Assembly (NCBI GenBank): GCA_965214615.1
Contig: OZ243952.1
Location: forward strand, 2,294,001-2,358,000
Direction: 5' to 3'
Source: CBDAUN01 sp965214615
GTDB taxonomy: Bacteria; Pseudomonadota; Gammaproteobacteria; Arenicellales; JAJDZL01
Length of the DNA: 64,000 bases
Below are positions 53,849 through 63,454 of this stretch, piece after piece; positions within the stretch are counted from its first letter, which is position 1; each line of letters starts with the position of its first letter. The notes under the pieces were generated by a model. That model was not told where the DNA came from, did not search any database, and worked only from the letters and a program-made list of their open reading frames with translations. The position numbers and the translations under genes were made by a program.

Positions 53849-56266
53849 TCAGCAGCGCATTTTTCGCCCTGCAGGGTCGTACGGCGGTTCGGCCAGAATT
53901 CGCGCAGGACATCCTTTGCCGACAATATCGACAGACATTTGCCCAGGATTCATTGCAGCATGGCGATCGACATAGGCAAAGCCCAGTGATTTTCTGACGC
54001 TGTGTCCGTATCCGCCCGAGGTGATGAATCCGACACATTGTTCGTCGTTCCACACCGGTTCGAACCCGGCGGGATCGGCATCGTCGCTTTCAATCTCGAG
54101 CAGCACCAGCAGCCTGTCCGGCGGACAATCGCGTTCAGCGAGCGCATTGCCCCTGCCGATGAAATCCGCCTTGTCGAACGCGATGAACCGATCCAGTCCC
54201 GACATTCCCGGCGTATACGCCGAAGTGTATTCCAGCGACCAGGCACCATAGCCCTTTTCCAGGCGCAGACTGCTCATCGCCCGGAATCCGAACTGCCGAA
54301 GGCCAAGGTCGCTGCCCGCATCCGCAATCGCACTGTACAGCGCACGATGCTGCGCACTCGGCACGTTGATCTCGTATCCAAGCTCGCCGGTCACCGAAAC
54401 GCGCGCTGCAAGCGTCTCGCAGTATCCGATTTCAATCGGCCGGCAATTCATGAAACCGAAGCTGTCATTCGACACATCCGCCCCGGTCACCCGCTGCAGC
54501 AGTTCGCGCGAACGCGGGCCACAGATCGAAACGCCGCTCCAAAGGTCCGAAATATTTCTAATGGACACGCCGTGGCGCGGAGCCTGATCATGGAACCAGC
54601 GCATATGCCACGCCTGCAGATAGTACGAGCCCATCAGCCAAAACCGGTCTTGCGACAACCGCATGACGGTCAAATCCCCCTTCAGGCGCCCGGAAGGGCT
54701 CAGCATCGGCGCGAGCCGCAAGCCGCCCACACGAGGCAACTTGCAGGCGAGTAGCGAATCAAGCCAGATGCTGGCCCCGGGGCCGCTGACTTCGTAGCGC
54801 GAGAAACCGGTGATATCGACCATGCCGACGGCATTGCGAACCGCATTTGATTCGGCAGCCACGTAGTCGAACGCATTGGATCGACGCAAAGTCGGATCTT
54901 CGACAAATTTCGGATTGCCCGGCACAAAATAAAGCGGCACTTCAAGTCCCCACAGGCACCCGAACTTCGCGCCACCGGCTTCCATCACATCATGCGCAGG
55001 CGAGTGCTTCAACGGTCGCCCCGCCGGCAGTTCCTCGTTCGGATAGGTCATCACGAAGCGGCGCGAATAAAACTGCCGGGTCGTATCACGCACATAGCGG
55101 TCACCGCTGGCAAACGACCCGTAGCGTGCCACATCCATGCCGAAAACATCAGCTTGCGGTTCGCCGTCGACCATCCACTGCGCCAGCGCGAGTCCGACAC
55201 CGCCGCCTTGGCTGAAACCGGCCATCACGCCGCAAGCCACCCAGAAATTGCGCAATCCGGGAACCGGGCCGACTAGGGGATTTCCGTCCGGGGTGAATGT
55301 GAATGCGCCATTGACCCACCTGCGGATGCCGACATCTGCCAGCACGGGAAATCGTTCAAATCCGATTCCCAGCTGTGGCGCAATGCGGTCCAGTTCTTCG
55401 GGAATCAGCTCCATGCCGTAGTCCCACGGCGCCCCTTCGACATGCCAGTGCTTCGGATTCAGCTCATACACGCCGAGCAAAATACCGCTGCGCTCCTGCC
55501 GCAAGTAGGTATAGCCATCCAGATCCAGCACCGCAGGAATCGGTTCATCGCGCTGAGCAAGAAGCGGGACTTCCTCGGTCACCAGATAATGATGCTGCAT
55601 CGGTACCACCGGCAAGTTCACCCCGGCCATGCGTCCTACTTTCCGGGCCCAGAGTCCGCCGGCGTTCACCACGTGTTCGGCGACGACAGTTCCATGCTCG
55701 GTGACCGCCTCCCACGAACCGTCGGGCCGCGGATTGAGTTCAAGCACAGGATTTCGAAGAATCACTTCGGCGCCGAGCTTCTGAGCCGCCTTGACATAGG
55801 CAACCGTGGCTCCATGAGGGTCCAAATGGCCCTCATTGACATCGTACAGCCCCCCGTACAGGCCGCAGGTATCGGCAATGGGGCACATCTGCGCAATCTC
55901 GTCAACTGTGACCAGACGGATATCCAGCCCCATGGCGACGAATATTGAATGCATGTGCTGCAAATACTCCCAGCGACTTGCATTTGAGGCGAGCGCCACG
56001 CTTCCTGTGATATGAATGCCGACATCCTGTCCGCTTTCGCGCTGAATCTGCTCGTACAGCTGAATGGTATAGGCCTGAAGGGCCGATATGTTCAGATCGT
56101 TGTTCAGCGGGTGAAATCCGGCTGCCGCGTGCCATGTCGACCCGGCGGTGAGTTCCTTGCGCTCGATCAGCGCGATGTCCGTCCATCCTTGCTTTACAAT
56201 GTGATACAGCACACTGGCGCCGACAACGCCGCCGCCGATCACCAATGCTTGATAATGTTGCTTCAT
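53849..56266 (-). CDS. GcvT-family FAD-dependent dehydrogenase (dimethylglycine/sarcosine dehydrogenase-like)
   Basis: An 805-residue protein from ATG 56266 (ATG 56299 would add 11 residues). The N-terminal DAO domain has the dinucleotide fold VIGGGVVGASVLYHIVKQG and the STWHAAAGFHP motif, whose His binds FAD covalently in relatives. After a central FAO_M domain, the C-terminal half is a GcvT-type tetrahydrofolate-binding domain (VSGPGASIWLDSLLA, VTGELGYEINVPSAQHRALY). Such enzymes oxidatively demethylate dimethylglycine, sarcosine or related methylamines and pass formaldehyde to folate. It fits with the MttB-family gene elsewhere in the window. Confidence 0.9.
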   Translation of the reverse strand: MKQHYQALVIGGGVVGASVLYHIVKQGWTDIALIERKELTAGSTWHAAAGFHPLNNDLNISALQAYTIQLYEQIQRESGQDVGIHITGSVALASNASRWEYLQHMHSIFVAMGLDIRLVTVDEIAQMCPIADTCGLYGGLYDVNEGHLDPHGATVAYVKAAQKLGAEVILRNPVLELNPRPDGSWEAVTEHGTVVAEHVVNAGGLWARKVGRMAGVNLPVVPMQHHYLVTEEVPLLAQRDEPIPAVLDLDGYTYLRQERSGILLGVYELNPKHWHVEGAPWDYGMELIPEELDRIAPQLGIGFERFPVLADVGIRRWVNGAFTFTPDGNPLVGPVPGLRNFWVACGVMAGFSQGGGVGLALAQWMVDGEPQADVFGMDVARYGSFASGDRYVRDTTRQFYSRRFVMTYPNEELPAGRPLKHSPAHDVMEAGGAKFGCLWGLEVPLYFVPGNPKFVEDPTLRRSNAFDYVAAESNAVRNAVGMVDITGFSRYEVSGPGASIWLDSLLACKLPRVGGLRLAPMLSPSGRLKGDLTVMRLSQDRFWLMGSYYLQAWHMRWFHDQAPRHGVSIRNISDLWSGVSICGPRSRELLQRVTGADVSNDSFGFMNCRPIEIGYCETLAARVSVTGELGYEINVPSAQHRALYSAIADAGSDLGLRQFGFRAMSSLRLEKGYGAWSLEYTSAYTPGMSGLDRFIAFDKADFIGRGNALAERDCPPDRLLVLLEIESDDADPAGFEPVWNDEQCVGFITSGGYGHSVRKSLGFAYVDRHAAMNPGQMSVDIVGKGCPARILAEPPYDPAGRKMRC

Positions 56267-56358
56267 GACTTTCAGATTCTCCGCATCCGTAAGCATCATC
56301 GATGTTCAATCTGTACGGAATCATACCCTAAAGCACCGTGCCGGCAACGGATACGATC

Positions 56359-57126
56359 ATGAGAATTGTCAGCCTTACCTGTTCTAATACCGAAATCGTC
56401 TGCGCGCTCGGATGCTCTGAAATGCTGGCAGGCGTAGACAGCCACTCGGATTACCCCTCCGAAGTCGTACAACGCCTGCCGAGAGTCGGTCCGGATCTTG
56501 GAATCCGGATCGAGCAGGTGGCGGAACTGAAGCCGGACCTGGTTCTGGCATCGCTGACCGTGCCCGGACACGAGAAAATTGTCGCTTCGCTTGAGTCCGC
56601 AGGACTGCCCTACCTGGCCCCCGAACCGGTCAGCCTTTGCGACGTGTATTCGGATATTTTGCAAATTGGCGACGCATTGAATGTGCGCCGGCGGGCGCAA
56701 CGGGTTGTCGAGGACATGAAGCAGGCGCTTGCGCAATCTGCGGCATGCCGAAACCGACCGAGCCTGCTCATACAGTGGTGGCCCAAGCCGGTCATTGCCC
56801 CGGGCAGACGATCGTGGGTTGACGATATGATCAGGCTCGCCGGCCTGTCCAATCCCCTGGGCGATCGGGATGTGAAAAGCGCGCCGCTAAGCGACGACGA
56901 AGTCGCCGCGATGAACCCTGACGCAGTAGCGATTTCCTGGTGCGGAGTACGCTACGAGAAATACCGCAAGAAGGTGGTTTTGCGCAATCCGGCCTTTGCG
57001 AAGACTGCATTTGTTCAAAACCGATCGGTCTACCGCATCAGCGAAGCCTATCTCGGCCGTCCTTCGCCGCGGCTTGTCGAAGGCTATCGACAGCTGCGCC
57101 ATATTGCGTCCGAACTGGCGCATTAG
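56359..57126 (+). CDS. BtuF-like cobalamin/metal-chelate binding protein without signal peptide
   Basis: A 255-residue periplasmic-binding-protein fold (class III, BtuF/TroA-like). It begins directly with the mature domain (MRIVSLTCSNTEIVCALG), with LAGVDSHSDYP, LPRVGPDLGIRIEQVAEL and PDLVLASLTVPGHEK typical of the cobalamin-binding subgroup. No signal peptide is visible from ATG 56359 or GTG 56338, so it may be cytoplasmic. Standalone proteins of this kind are often annotated as cobalamin-binding proteins. It is divergent from the GcvT-family gene and its stop overlaps the M18 peptidase stop by 4 bases. Confidence 0.82.
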   Translation: MRIVSLTCSNTEIVCALGCSEMLAGVDSHSDYPSEVVQRLPRVGPDLGIRIEQVAELKPDLVLASLTVPGHEKIVASLESAGLPYLAPEPVSLCDVYSDILQIGDALNVRRRAQRVVEDMKQALAQSAACRNRPSLLIQWWPKPVIAPGRRSWVDDMIRLAGLSNPLGDRDVKSAPLSDDEVAAMNPDAVAISWCGVRYEKYRKKVVLRNPAFAKTAFVQNRSVYRISEAYLGRPSPRLVEGYRQLRHIASELAH

Positions 57127-58418
57127 CTCAATTCCGGCAATTCGACCTGTAGGAAATGGTGCAGCGCTGAATAAAAATGGTATGCGTCTACAATTCCGGC
57201 AGTTTCACGGATCGAATGCATTGCAAACTGGGCGACCCCGGCATCCAGCGTCCGAATTCCCAATTCGGCCGCGGTGATCGGACCAATCGTCGAACCGCAG
57301 GGCATGTCGTTGCGCGAAACAAAGGTCTGATACGGCACGCCGACCGAATCACAGAGCCTGATGAAAAGAGCGGCTGTTTCGCCTGTGGTCGCATATCGCT
57401 GATTCGAATTCCTCTTAATCGCAATGCCGCCATTGAGTTCGGGCGCATGCTGAAGGTCGTGCTTGCCCGGGTAGTTCGGATGAATGCCATGCGCGCCATC
57501 TGCCGATATCAGCATTGACTTTCGCATAATCCGGGCATCGCGCCCGACCGTTCGTTCGATGACCGAAGACAGAAACGGACTTTGAGCGCCCGCATCCGAT
57601 ACGCTGCCAACCTCTTCGTGGTCATTGCAGATCAGCATGGCCCATTGGTCGTCCGAAGCATTGCACAGGGCGAGTGCGCCGGCATAGCAACTCAGCAGAT
57701 TGTCAATCCGGGCGCTTGAAACAAATTCTCCGTCTATGCCAGTCTGCCTGGCGGGCGCCACATCGTACAGGTTCAAGTCGAAATCCAAAATTTTCTCCAT
57801 GTCCGGCGCATTTCTACGGCAGGCATCCTCGAGCACAGGCACAAGTGCGCCGCTGCCCAGCTGCACCGACGACGGCGAAGCAAAGACAGGGTTGAGATTT
57901 TTCTGCGTATCGATCGACTGGCGCGTATTCGCTTGCCGGTCAAGATGAATCGCGATGCTCGGTATGACTGCGACTGGCCCGGCCAGATCGATCAGGCAAT
58001 GCCGCAAATTGCCCTGATTGTCGGCGTAGTAGACTCTTCCGGCGACAGACAGGTCGCGATCAAACCACGTTCTAAGCAATGCTGAACCGTACACTTCGAC
58101 GCTGACCGCGCCATAGCCGGACTTGGGCAGATCGGGATTCGGGTTCAGCTTAAGGCAGGGGCTGTCGGTATGCGCTCCGACGATGCGCAGACCCGAAGAT
58201 TCAGCGCCGCGACGTCCGGCCCTGAACGCAGCAATCGATGAGCCATTGCGTACAGCGTAGTATGCGCCTCCGGGCTCGATGTCCCAGTTCTCGGTTTCCG
58301 ACAGGCGCCTGAACCCCCGGGCATCAAACATCGCCGCCAAATTCTCGACAGCATGATAGGGCGTCGGGGACTGTTGAAGAAATTGCAACAGCGAGCGGCT
58401 GTATTTTTCGGGCAACAT
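57123..58418 (-). CDS. M18-family aminopeptidase
   Basis: A 431-residue zinc aminopeptidase. ATG 58418, 2 bases after the ttcA stop, fits the family length; codons further upstream lie in ttcA. Metal ligands and catalytic residues occur in VGAHTDSPCLKL (His), NDHEEVGSVSDAGAQSPF (Glu pair), SADGAHGIHPNYPGKHD (Asp) and SIRETAGIVDAYHF (terminal His). The family forms large dodecameric particles that cleave N-terminal residues, often Asp/Glu or neutral hydrophobic ones. It is probably co-transcribed with ttcA. Confidence 0.93.
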   Translation of the reverse strand: MLPEKYSRSLLQFLQQSPTPYHAVENLAAMFDARGFRRLSETENWDIEPGGAYYAVRNGSSIAAFRAGRRGAESSGLRIVGAHTDSPCLKLNPNPDLPKSGYGAVSVEVYGSALLRTWFDRDLSVAGRVYYADNQGNLRHCLIDLAGPVAVIPSIAIHLDRQANTRQSIDTQKNLNPVFASPSSVQLGSGALVPVLEDACRRNAPDMEKILDFDLNLYDVAPARQTGIDGEFVSSARIDNLLSCYAGALALCNASDDQWAMLICNDHEEVGSVSDAGAQSPFLSSVIERTVGRDARIMRKSMLISADGAHGIHPNYPGKHDLQHAPELNGGIAIKRNSNQRYATTGETAALFIRLCDSVGVPYQTFVSRNDMPCGSTIGPITAAELGIRTLDAGVAQFAMHSIRETAGIVDAYHFYSALHHFLQVELPELS

Positions 58419-58420
58419 CG

Positions 58421-59272
58421 CTACTGCCCCGTGTCGTCCTGGCGTTCCGGTTCTAGCGAAGCGAAATCGAACAAGTCCCGATCGGCCAGCTGCGACGGCG
58501 CAACATTTTGCACGCTTCGAAATATATTTTCGCTGCGCCCGGGGTGGTGTTGCTCCCATTCGCGCAGCATTCGCTTGATTCGCACTCGCTGCAGATTCTC
58601 CTGCGAACCGCAAAGATTGCATGGAATGATCGGGTATTTGCGCCATTGCGCGAATCTGGCGATATCGGATTCCTTGCAATACGCCAGCGGACGAATCACG
58701 ACATTGCGCCCATCGTCGCTTTTCAGCTTCGGCGGCATCGCCTTGAGCTTGCCGCCATGAAACATGTTCAAGAACAGGGTTTCTACGATGTCGTCGCGGT
58801 GATGTCCCAAAGCTATTTTGGTGAAATTGTGATCGACCGCATAGCGGTACAGAATCCCGCGCCTGAGCCTGGAGCAAAGCCCGCACATCGTTTTTCCGGG
58901 TTCGATTACGGAAGTGACGATGCTGTACGTATCTTCGCTGAGGATTCGGTAGTCCACTTCGAGGGATTCGAAATAGTCCGGAAGTACATTTTCCGGGAAG
59001 CCGGGCTGTTTTTGATCCAGATTGACCGCTGTAATTTCAAACCGGACCGGCGCACGCTTTTGCAAATCCAGCAATATATCCAGCATGGTGTAGGAATCCT
59101 TGCCGCCCGATACGCAAACCATGATACGGTCGCCATCTAGGATCATGTTGAAATCGACAATCGCCTTGCCTGCATCGCGCGTAATCCGCTTGCGCAGCTT
59201 GTTGAAATCGTAAGTCTCCTTTCGGAAGTCCTGCCGGGTTGGAAAATCGTCTAAGATGGCGTAACTGCTCAT
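58421..59272 (-). CDS. ttcA: tRNA 2-thiocytidine(32) synthetase
   Basis: A 283-residue TtcA that thiolates C32 in some tRNAs. The PP-loop is CVSGGKDSYTMLDIL near residue 40, the cluster and sulfur Cys motifs are MCGLCSRLRRG and PCNLCGSQENLQR, and ALGHHRDDIVETLFLNMFHG is highly characteristic. ATG 59272 is used; the open frame continues upstream into non-homologous sequence. It is followed after 2 bases by the M18 peptidase. Confidence 0.95.
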   Translation of the reverse strand: MSSYAILDDFPTRQDFRKETYDFNKLRKRITRDAGKAIVDFNMILDGDRIMVCVSGGKDSYTMLDILLDLQKRAPVRFEITAVNLDQKQPGFPENVLPDYFESLEVDYRILSEDTYSIVTSVIEPGKTMCGLCSRLRRGILYRYAVDHNFTKIALGHHRDDIVETLFLNMFHGGKLKAMPPKLKSDDGRNVVIRPLAYCKESDIARFAQWRKYPIIPCNLCGSQENLQRVRIKRMLREWEQHHPGRSENIFRSVQNVAPSQLADRDLFDFASLEPERQDDTGQ

Positions 59273-59695
59273 ATGCCGGTTTCTGCGCACAGATAGAGTT
59301 GAGTGAATTAGCGAGTTTGCCGAGTACGGCAAGCCATTGCATCGGGATTCATCTACTCCATTGTATTCACCTCGGTCAATCTTGCAAAGCCAACCTCCGC
59401 ATTCGGCAATTTCGGCTCTTGCCCGAACGGGACGGACAAGCCAATGACTCATTGTTTGGCATCGTACCGACAATGTCAAAACAGACAATACAAGGTCGAC
59501 GGAGCATGATTTGTAAAATAGTGCCTGCATCCAGCCGGAAATGACTTTGTGCGATTTGTCGTTGACCGCAACAGTCGAAGAAATAGCCTCAGTCAGGATT
59601 TACGGCCTGCAGGTGTAGTAACATGGCTTCAAGCAACCCTATGTTCAATCGATTCAATTCAATCTTCTTGCATTGCCATTGACGGGCCGCAAGCC
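59273..59695. other. Divergent intergenic region
   Basis: About 420 bases between ttcA and the AAA/PD-(D/E)XK gene on opposite strands. No gene, RNA or strong promoter pattern was recognised beyond a generally AT-richer composition toward 59500-59560. Confidence 0.45.
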
Positions 59696-61261
59696 ATGGA
59701 CCAACTCCGACTTCCCATTGGAATTCAATACTTCCGGGCGATACGGGAGCGCAACTACTACTACGTCGACAAGACTGCGCTGATCCGTAAACTCGTCGAC
59801 CAGGGCGAGCATTACTTCCTATCGCGTCCGCGGCGATTCGGAAAGAGTCTGCTTCTAGACACGATCAAGTCCTTGTTCGAAGGTCGCGAGGAGCTGTTCC
59901 AAGGCCTGGATATTCACCAGCACTGGGACTGGTCGGTCAATCATCCGGTGATGCGCCTGAGCTTTGACGGGAAGTACAACGAACCCGGAGATATTGAGCG
60001 CAGCGTCCTCAGGCAATTATCAATCATCGAGCGAAACGCCGGTCTGGATCCAGGTTCGGACTTGGATGCCGGCCCCGAGCGACTGCAGGATTTGCTGGAC
60101 CGATTGCATCACGGCACTGGCCGGCAGGTTGTGGTACTGGTGGACGAGTATGACAAGCCGATACTGGATGTGCTGGAAGATTCGAAGCAGGCGACCGAAA
60201 ACCGCGACTATCTCAGAGGACTCTACGGCATTATCAAGGGCAGCGCCGAGCATGTGCGGTTCGTATTCGTCACCGGGGTGAGCATGTTCACGAAGGTGAA
60301 CCTGTTCTCGGGTTTCAACAACCTGACAGACATTACCGTGGATCCGCAGTTTGCGACGATTTGCGGCTATACCGATTCCGATCTGGACTCGGCATTCGCT
60401 CCGGAGCTGCCCGGACTTGACCGTAGCGAGATCAGAAGATGGTACAACGGCTACCATTGGCGGGGCAAGGAGAAGGTCTACAATCCTTTCGACATCCTGC
60501 TGCTGTTTCGTTCCCGGGAATTCCAGGCGCATTGGTTCGAAACTGGCTCGCCGACGTTTCTGTATCGGATGCTGGTGGAACAGAAGGTCAATCCGATGGA
60601 ACTTGAAAGGCGAATTGTAGGCAAGACGCTGGTATCTAAGTTCGATGTCGGCGACATCGGCATCGAGGCCCTGATGTTCCAGACCGGGTACTTGACGATT
60701 GCAGACGAGGTCTGGGACGGGATGGAGACGCTGTATACGCTGGACTATCCGAATTTCGAGGTATCGTGGAGCCTGAATCGCGGTCTTTTGGAGCATGTGA
60801 CGCGCTGGGGATCCAAAGCGATGACACGTGGTCGGGAGTTGGCAGACTTGCTTGCGGCGAACGACTTTGACGGATTCGGCGCACAGCTTCAAGCGTATTT
60901 GTCAGGGATGCCGCACCAGTGGCATGACGCCAGCGAGGTCGAGCGCTACGAGGCGCACTATGCGGGGATGCTGTATATGGCGCTGCGCTCGATTGGCGTA
61001 GACATTCGGGTCGAGGACGCATCAAGCCACGGGCGTGCTGATCTGGTGGCGCTTCACGGCTCTCAGGTGTTCGTGCTTGAGTTCAAGATGGCAGGGGGCG
61101 AAAGCGCAGCGGCCGCGGCATTGGACGAGGCGATGGCGCAGATCAAAGAGCGCGGCTATGCGGACAAGTACCGGGACCGGAACGAGCCGATTCGCCTGAT
61201 CGGACTGGCATTCGGCAGCGCAGAACGAAACCTTTTCGAAATGAAAGTCGAAAAAGCCTGA
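59696..61261 (+). CDS. AAA-ATPase-like / PD-(D/E)XK nuclease-family protein
   Basis: A 521-residue protein of the AAA-ATPase-like (PF09820-type) plus PD-(D/E)XK (PF08011-type) architecture. The start YFRAIRERNYYYVDKTALI is diagnostic, Walker A is RPRRFGKSLLLDTIKSLF near residue 45, and Walker B is VVVLVDEYDKPIL. The C-terminal nuclease-like core shows RADLVAL and QVFVLEFKMAGGES (D and E-x-K). These proteins are widespread, often multi-copy and lineage-expanded in symbionts; function is unknown, with defence or mobile-element links suggested. A decayed relative lies at 18089-18275. It is isolated between divergent ttcA and argG. Confidence 0.9.
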   Translation: MDQLRLPIGIQYFRAIRERNYYYVDKTALIRKLVDQGEHYFLSRPRRFGKSLLLDTIKSLFEGREELFQGLDIHQHWDWSVNHPVMRLSFDGKYNEPGDIERSVLRQLSIIERNAGLDPGSDLDAGPERLQDLLDRLHHGTGRQVVVLVDEYDKPILDVLEDSKQATENRDYLRGLYGIIKGSAEHVRFVFVTGVSMFTKVNLFSGFNNLTDITVDPQFATICGYTDSDLDSAFAPELPGLDRSEIRRWYNGYHWRGKEKVYNPFDILLLFRSREFQAHWFETGSPTFLYRMLVEQKVNPMELERRIVGKTLVSKFDVGDIGIEALMFQTGYLTIADEVWDGMETLYTLDYPNFEVSWSLNRGLLEHVTRWGSKAMTRGRELADLLAANDFDGFGAQLQAYLSGMPHQWHDASEVERYEAHYAGMLYMALRSIGVDIRVEDASSHGRADLVALHGSQVFVLEFKMAGGESAAAAALDEAMAQIKERGYADKYRDRNEPIRLIGLAFGSAERNLFEMKVEKA

Positions 61262-61332
61262 CTTGCATAAGCGTCGGTGCCAAGCAGAAATAATGCATCA
61301 TCGGTTCGGCGATTGTAAAATTCGAACCCGGC

Positions 61333-61352
61333 GCCTCATTTACAGATGAGGC
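61333..61352 (+). terminator. Stem-loop after the AAA/PD-(D/E)XK gene
   Basis: GCCTCAT (61333-61339) pairs perfectly with ATGAGGC (61346-61352) around a 6-base loop, 71 bases after the stop codon and 127 bases before the argG start. The following bases (TTGAATC) are not a T-run, so terminator strength is uncertain. Confidence 0.4.
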
Positions 61353-61479
61353 TTGAATCACCTTTGGTTGCCAGCGCCCTTGCCTGGCAGTCGGAAAAGC
61401 CGCATTGACGGCTGCAAATAGTATTAATCTGAACAGTTCAAGCTGCGCTTCAATGCGCAGCGATGCAATCGAGGTAGAC

Positions 61480-62691
61480 GTGCCCAGCAAAATCGTACTC
61501 GCATATTCCGGCGGACTTGACACATCAATCATCCTGCGCTGGCTGCAAAACACCTACCAGTGCGACGTTGTCGCATTCGCTGCCGATATCGGCCAATACG
61601 AAGACCTCGGCCCCATTGCCGACAAGGCAAGAATGCTCGGCGCAACCGATGTCTTCGTTGAAGATCTCGTCGAGGAATTCGCATCGCACTACGTGTTTCC
61701 GATGTTTCGGGCCAACGCCCTGTATGAAGGCGAATACCTGCTCGGCACTTCGATCGCCCGCCCGCTCATAGCAGCGGCAATGATCGATATCGCCAAGCGC
61801 ACCGGAGCAGACGCAATCGCACATGGCGCGACCGGAAAGGGCAACGATCAAATTCGGTTCGAATTGAGCGCATACGCACTGATGCCGGACGTTCAAGTCA
61901 TCGCGCCATGGCGCGAGTGGGACCTGATGTCGCGCGAAGCCCTCGTGCAATACGCCGACCGCGAAGGCATTCCCGTCGACAAGCGCGCCGGCGGCAAGGC
62001 CGACTATTCGATGGATGCCAACCTGCTGCATATCTCATACGAGGGCGGCGAATTGGAAGACCCCTGGAACGAACCGCCTGACGGAATGTGGCGATGGACC
62101 CGAAATCCGTGCGACGCGCCGGATGAGCCGCAGAATATCGAGATCGACTTCGAATCCGGCGACGCTGTCGCTGTCGACGGCGAAAAAGGAACTCCGGCTC
62201 AAATTCTGCACCGTCTCAACGAACTTGGGTCCGCCCACGGGGTCGGACGCATCGATCTGGTCGAAAACCGATACATCGGCATGAAATCCCGAGGCTGCTA
62301 CGAAACGCCGGGCGGCACGATCCTGCATCGGGCGCATCGGGCAATAGAGTCCATCACACTCGACCGGGAGGCGGCGCACCTGAAAGATGATCTGATGCCG
62401 CGGTATGCGCGCCTTGTCTACAACGGATACTGGTTCTGTCCGGAGCGTTCAGCGCTGCAGACGATGATCGACGAAACGCAAAGGCGCGTCAACGGCACCG
62501 TGCGTCTTCAACTCTACAAGGGCAGCGTCGCCGTGACCGGCAGACGCTCGGAAAAGGATTCGCTATACAGCGAATCAATCGCATCGTTCGACGACGAAAG
62601 CGGCGCATACACCCAGGCAGACGCCGAGGGGTTCATCAAGTTGAACGCATTGAGGCTGCGAGTCGGCGCCGCGCGGCATCCGAAACCCTGA
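61480..62691 (+). CDS. argG: Argininosuccinate synthase
   Basis: A 403-residue ArgG that joins citrulline and aspartate using ATP. GTG 61480 is preferred because GAGG lies 5 bases upstream and gives the usual start KIVLAYSGGLDTS; in-frame ATGs at 61405 and 61453 add unlikely residues. The ATP pyrophosphatase loop, HGATGKGNDQIRFE and DLVENRYIGMKSRGCYETPG are all conserved. It is the first gene ahead of two glycosyltransferase-like genes in the same direction. Confidence 0.96.
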   Translation: MPSKIVLAYSGGLDTSIILRWLQNTYQCDVVAFAADIGQYEDLGPIADKARMLGATDVFVEDLVEEFASHYVFPMFRANALYEGEYLLGTSIARPLIAAAMIDIAKRTGADAIAHGATGKGNDQIRFELSAYALMPDVQVIAPWREWDLMSREALVQYADREGIPVDKRAGGKADYSMDANLLHISYEGGELEDPWNEPPDGMWRWTRNPCDAPDEPQNIEIDFESGDAVAVDGEKGTPAQILHRLNELGSAHGVGRIDLVENRYIGMKSRGCYETPGGTILHRAHRAIESITLDREAAHLKDDLMPRYARLVYNGYWFCPERSALQTMIDETQRRVNGTVRLQLYKGSVAVTGRRSEKDSLYSESIASFDDESGAYTQADAEGFIKLNALRLRVGAARHPKP

Positions 62692-62716
62692 ATTCGTTTT
62701 CGCTGACCATTGCACA

Positions 62717-63454
62717 ATGGAGTTGGCTTTGAAACAGCAACCGCCGCAAACCCTGCGCACAGCGGTCATCATTCCGGTATACAACGAACCGCCGCAAGTG
62801 TCGGCCAGGCTGCATCGGCTGGCAAATATGAACGGAGTGGACGCTCTGATACTCTCCGACGCCAGCACCAGCGCCTCAGCAACCGAAACGCTTCAGGACA
62901 TCTGCAGCAACTCGTCTGTCAAGGCCCAGCTGCTGCACTCCGGAACGCCGCAGCGGGCCGCGCAGATGAACGCCGGCGCACAGCGCGCCGATGCAGACGT
63001 ACTGTGGTTTGTCCATGCAGACACGACCGCACCCCCGGATGCCGTGCAGCAAATCCATCAGGCAATCGCCGCAGGTCATCGCTGGGGACGCTTCGATGTG
63101 GAATTCGACAATTCCAGGCCAGTCATGAAACTCGTCGCCTGGCTGATGAACAGCCGGTCGGCGCTCAGCGGGATTTGCACCGGAGATCAGGCGATGTTCG
63201 TCGAGCGCCGACTGTTCGAGTCCGCCGGCGGATTTCCCGGCATTTCGCTGATGGAGGATGTCGCGCTGTCAAAACAGTTGAAGCGAATCCAGCGGCCGGC
63301 GCGAATCCGCTCGAGAGTCCGCACCTCGGCGCGACGATGGGAAGCCAACGGCTATCTGCAGACCATCGTACTGATGTGGCTGCTGCGGCTGCTGTTCGCA
63401 CTGGGTGTTCCGCCGGCAGCGCTGCACCGGATGTACGGTCAGGTTCGCACATGA
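62717..63454 (+). CDS. TIGR04283-type glycosyltransferase (rSAM/selenodomain-associated transferase 2)
   Basis: A 245-residue GT-A family 2 glycosyltransferase. It shows AVIIPVYNEPPQVSARL, the donor-binding LWFVHADTTAPPDAV (DxD-like HAD) and GDQAMFVERRLFESAGGFPG followed by LMEDVALSKQL. The C-terminal helix LLRLLFALGVPPAALHRMY is typical of the group. These transferases usually accompany radical SAM or selenodomain enzymes and the TIGR04282 protein, which overlaps here by 4 bases. ATG 62717 is 25 bases after argG. Confidence 0.88.
   Translation: MELALKQQPPQTLRTAVIIPVYNEPPQVSARLHRLANMNGVDALILSDASTSASATETLQDICSNSSVKAQLLHSGTPQRAAQMNAGAQRADADVLWFVHADTTAPPDAVQQIHQAIAAGHRWGRFDVEFDNSRPVMKLVAWLMNSRSALSGICTGDQAMFVERRLFESAGGFPGISLMEDVALSKQLKRIQRPARIRSRVRTSARRWEANGYLQTIVLMWLLRLLFALGVPPAALHRMYGQVRT

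Noticed and set aside
60020..60892. A 290-codon minus-strand frame opposite the AAA/PD-(D/E)XK gene
   Set aside because: Antisense to intact Walker and nuclease motifs; no similarity recognised.
61320..61352. TTCGAACCC beside a hairpin, reminiscent of a tRNA or tmRNA T-arm
   Set aside because: The bases flanking the TTCGAA loop do not pair into a T-stem on either strand, and no acceptor stem, anticodon arm or CCA is present.
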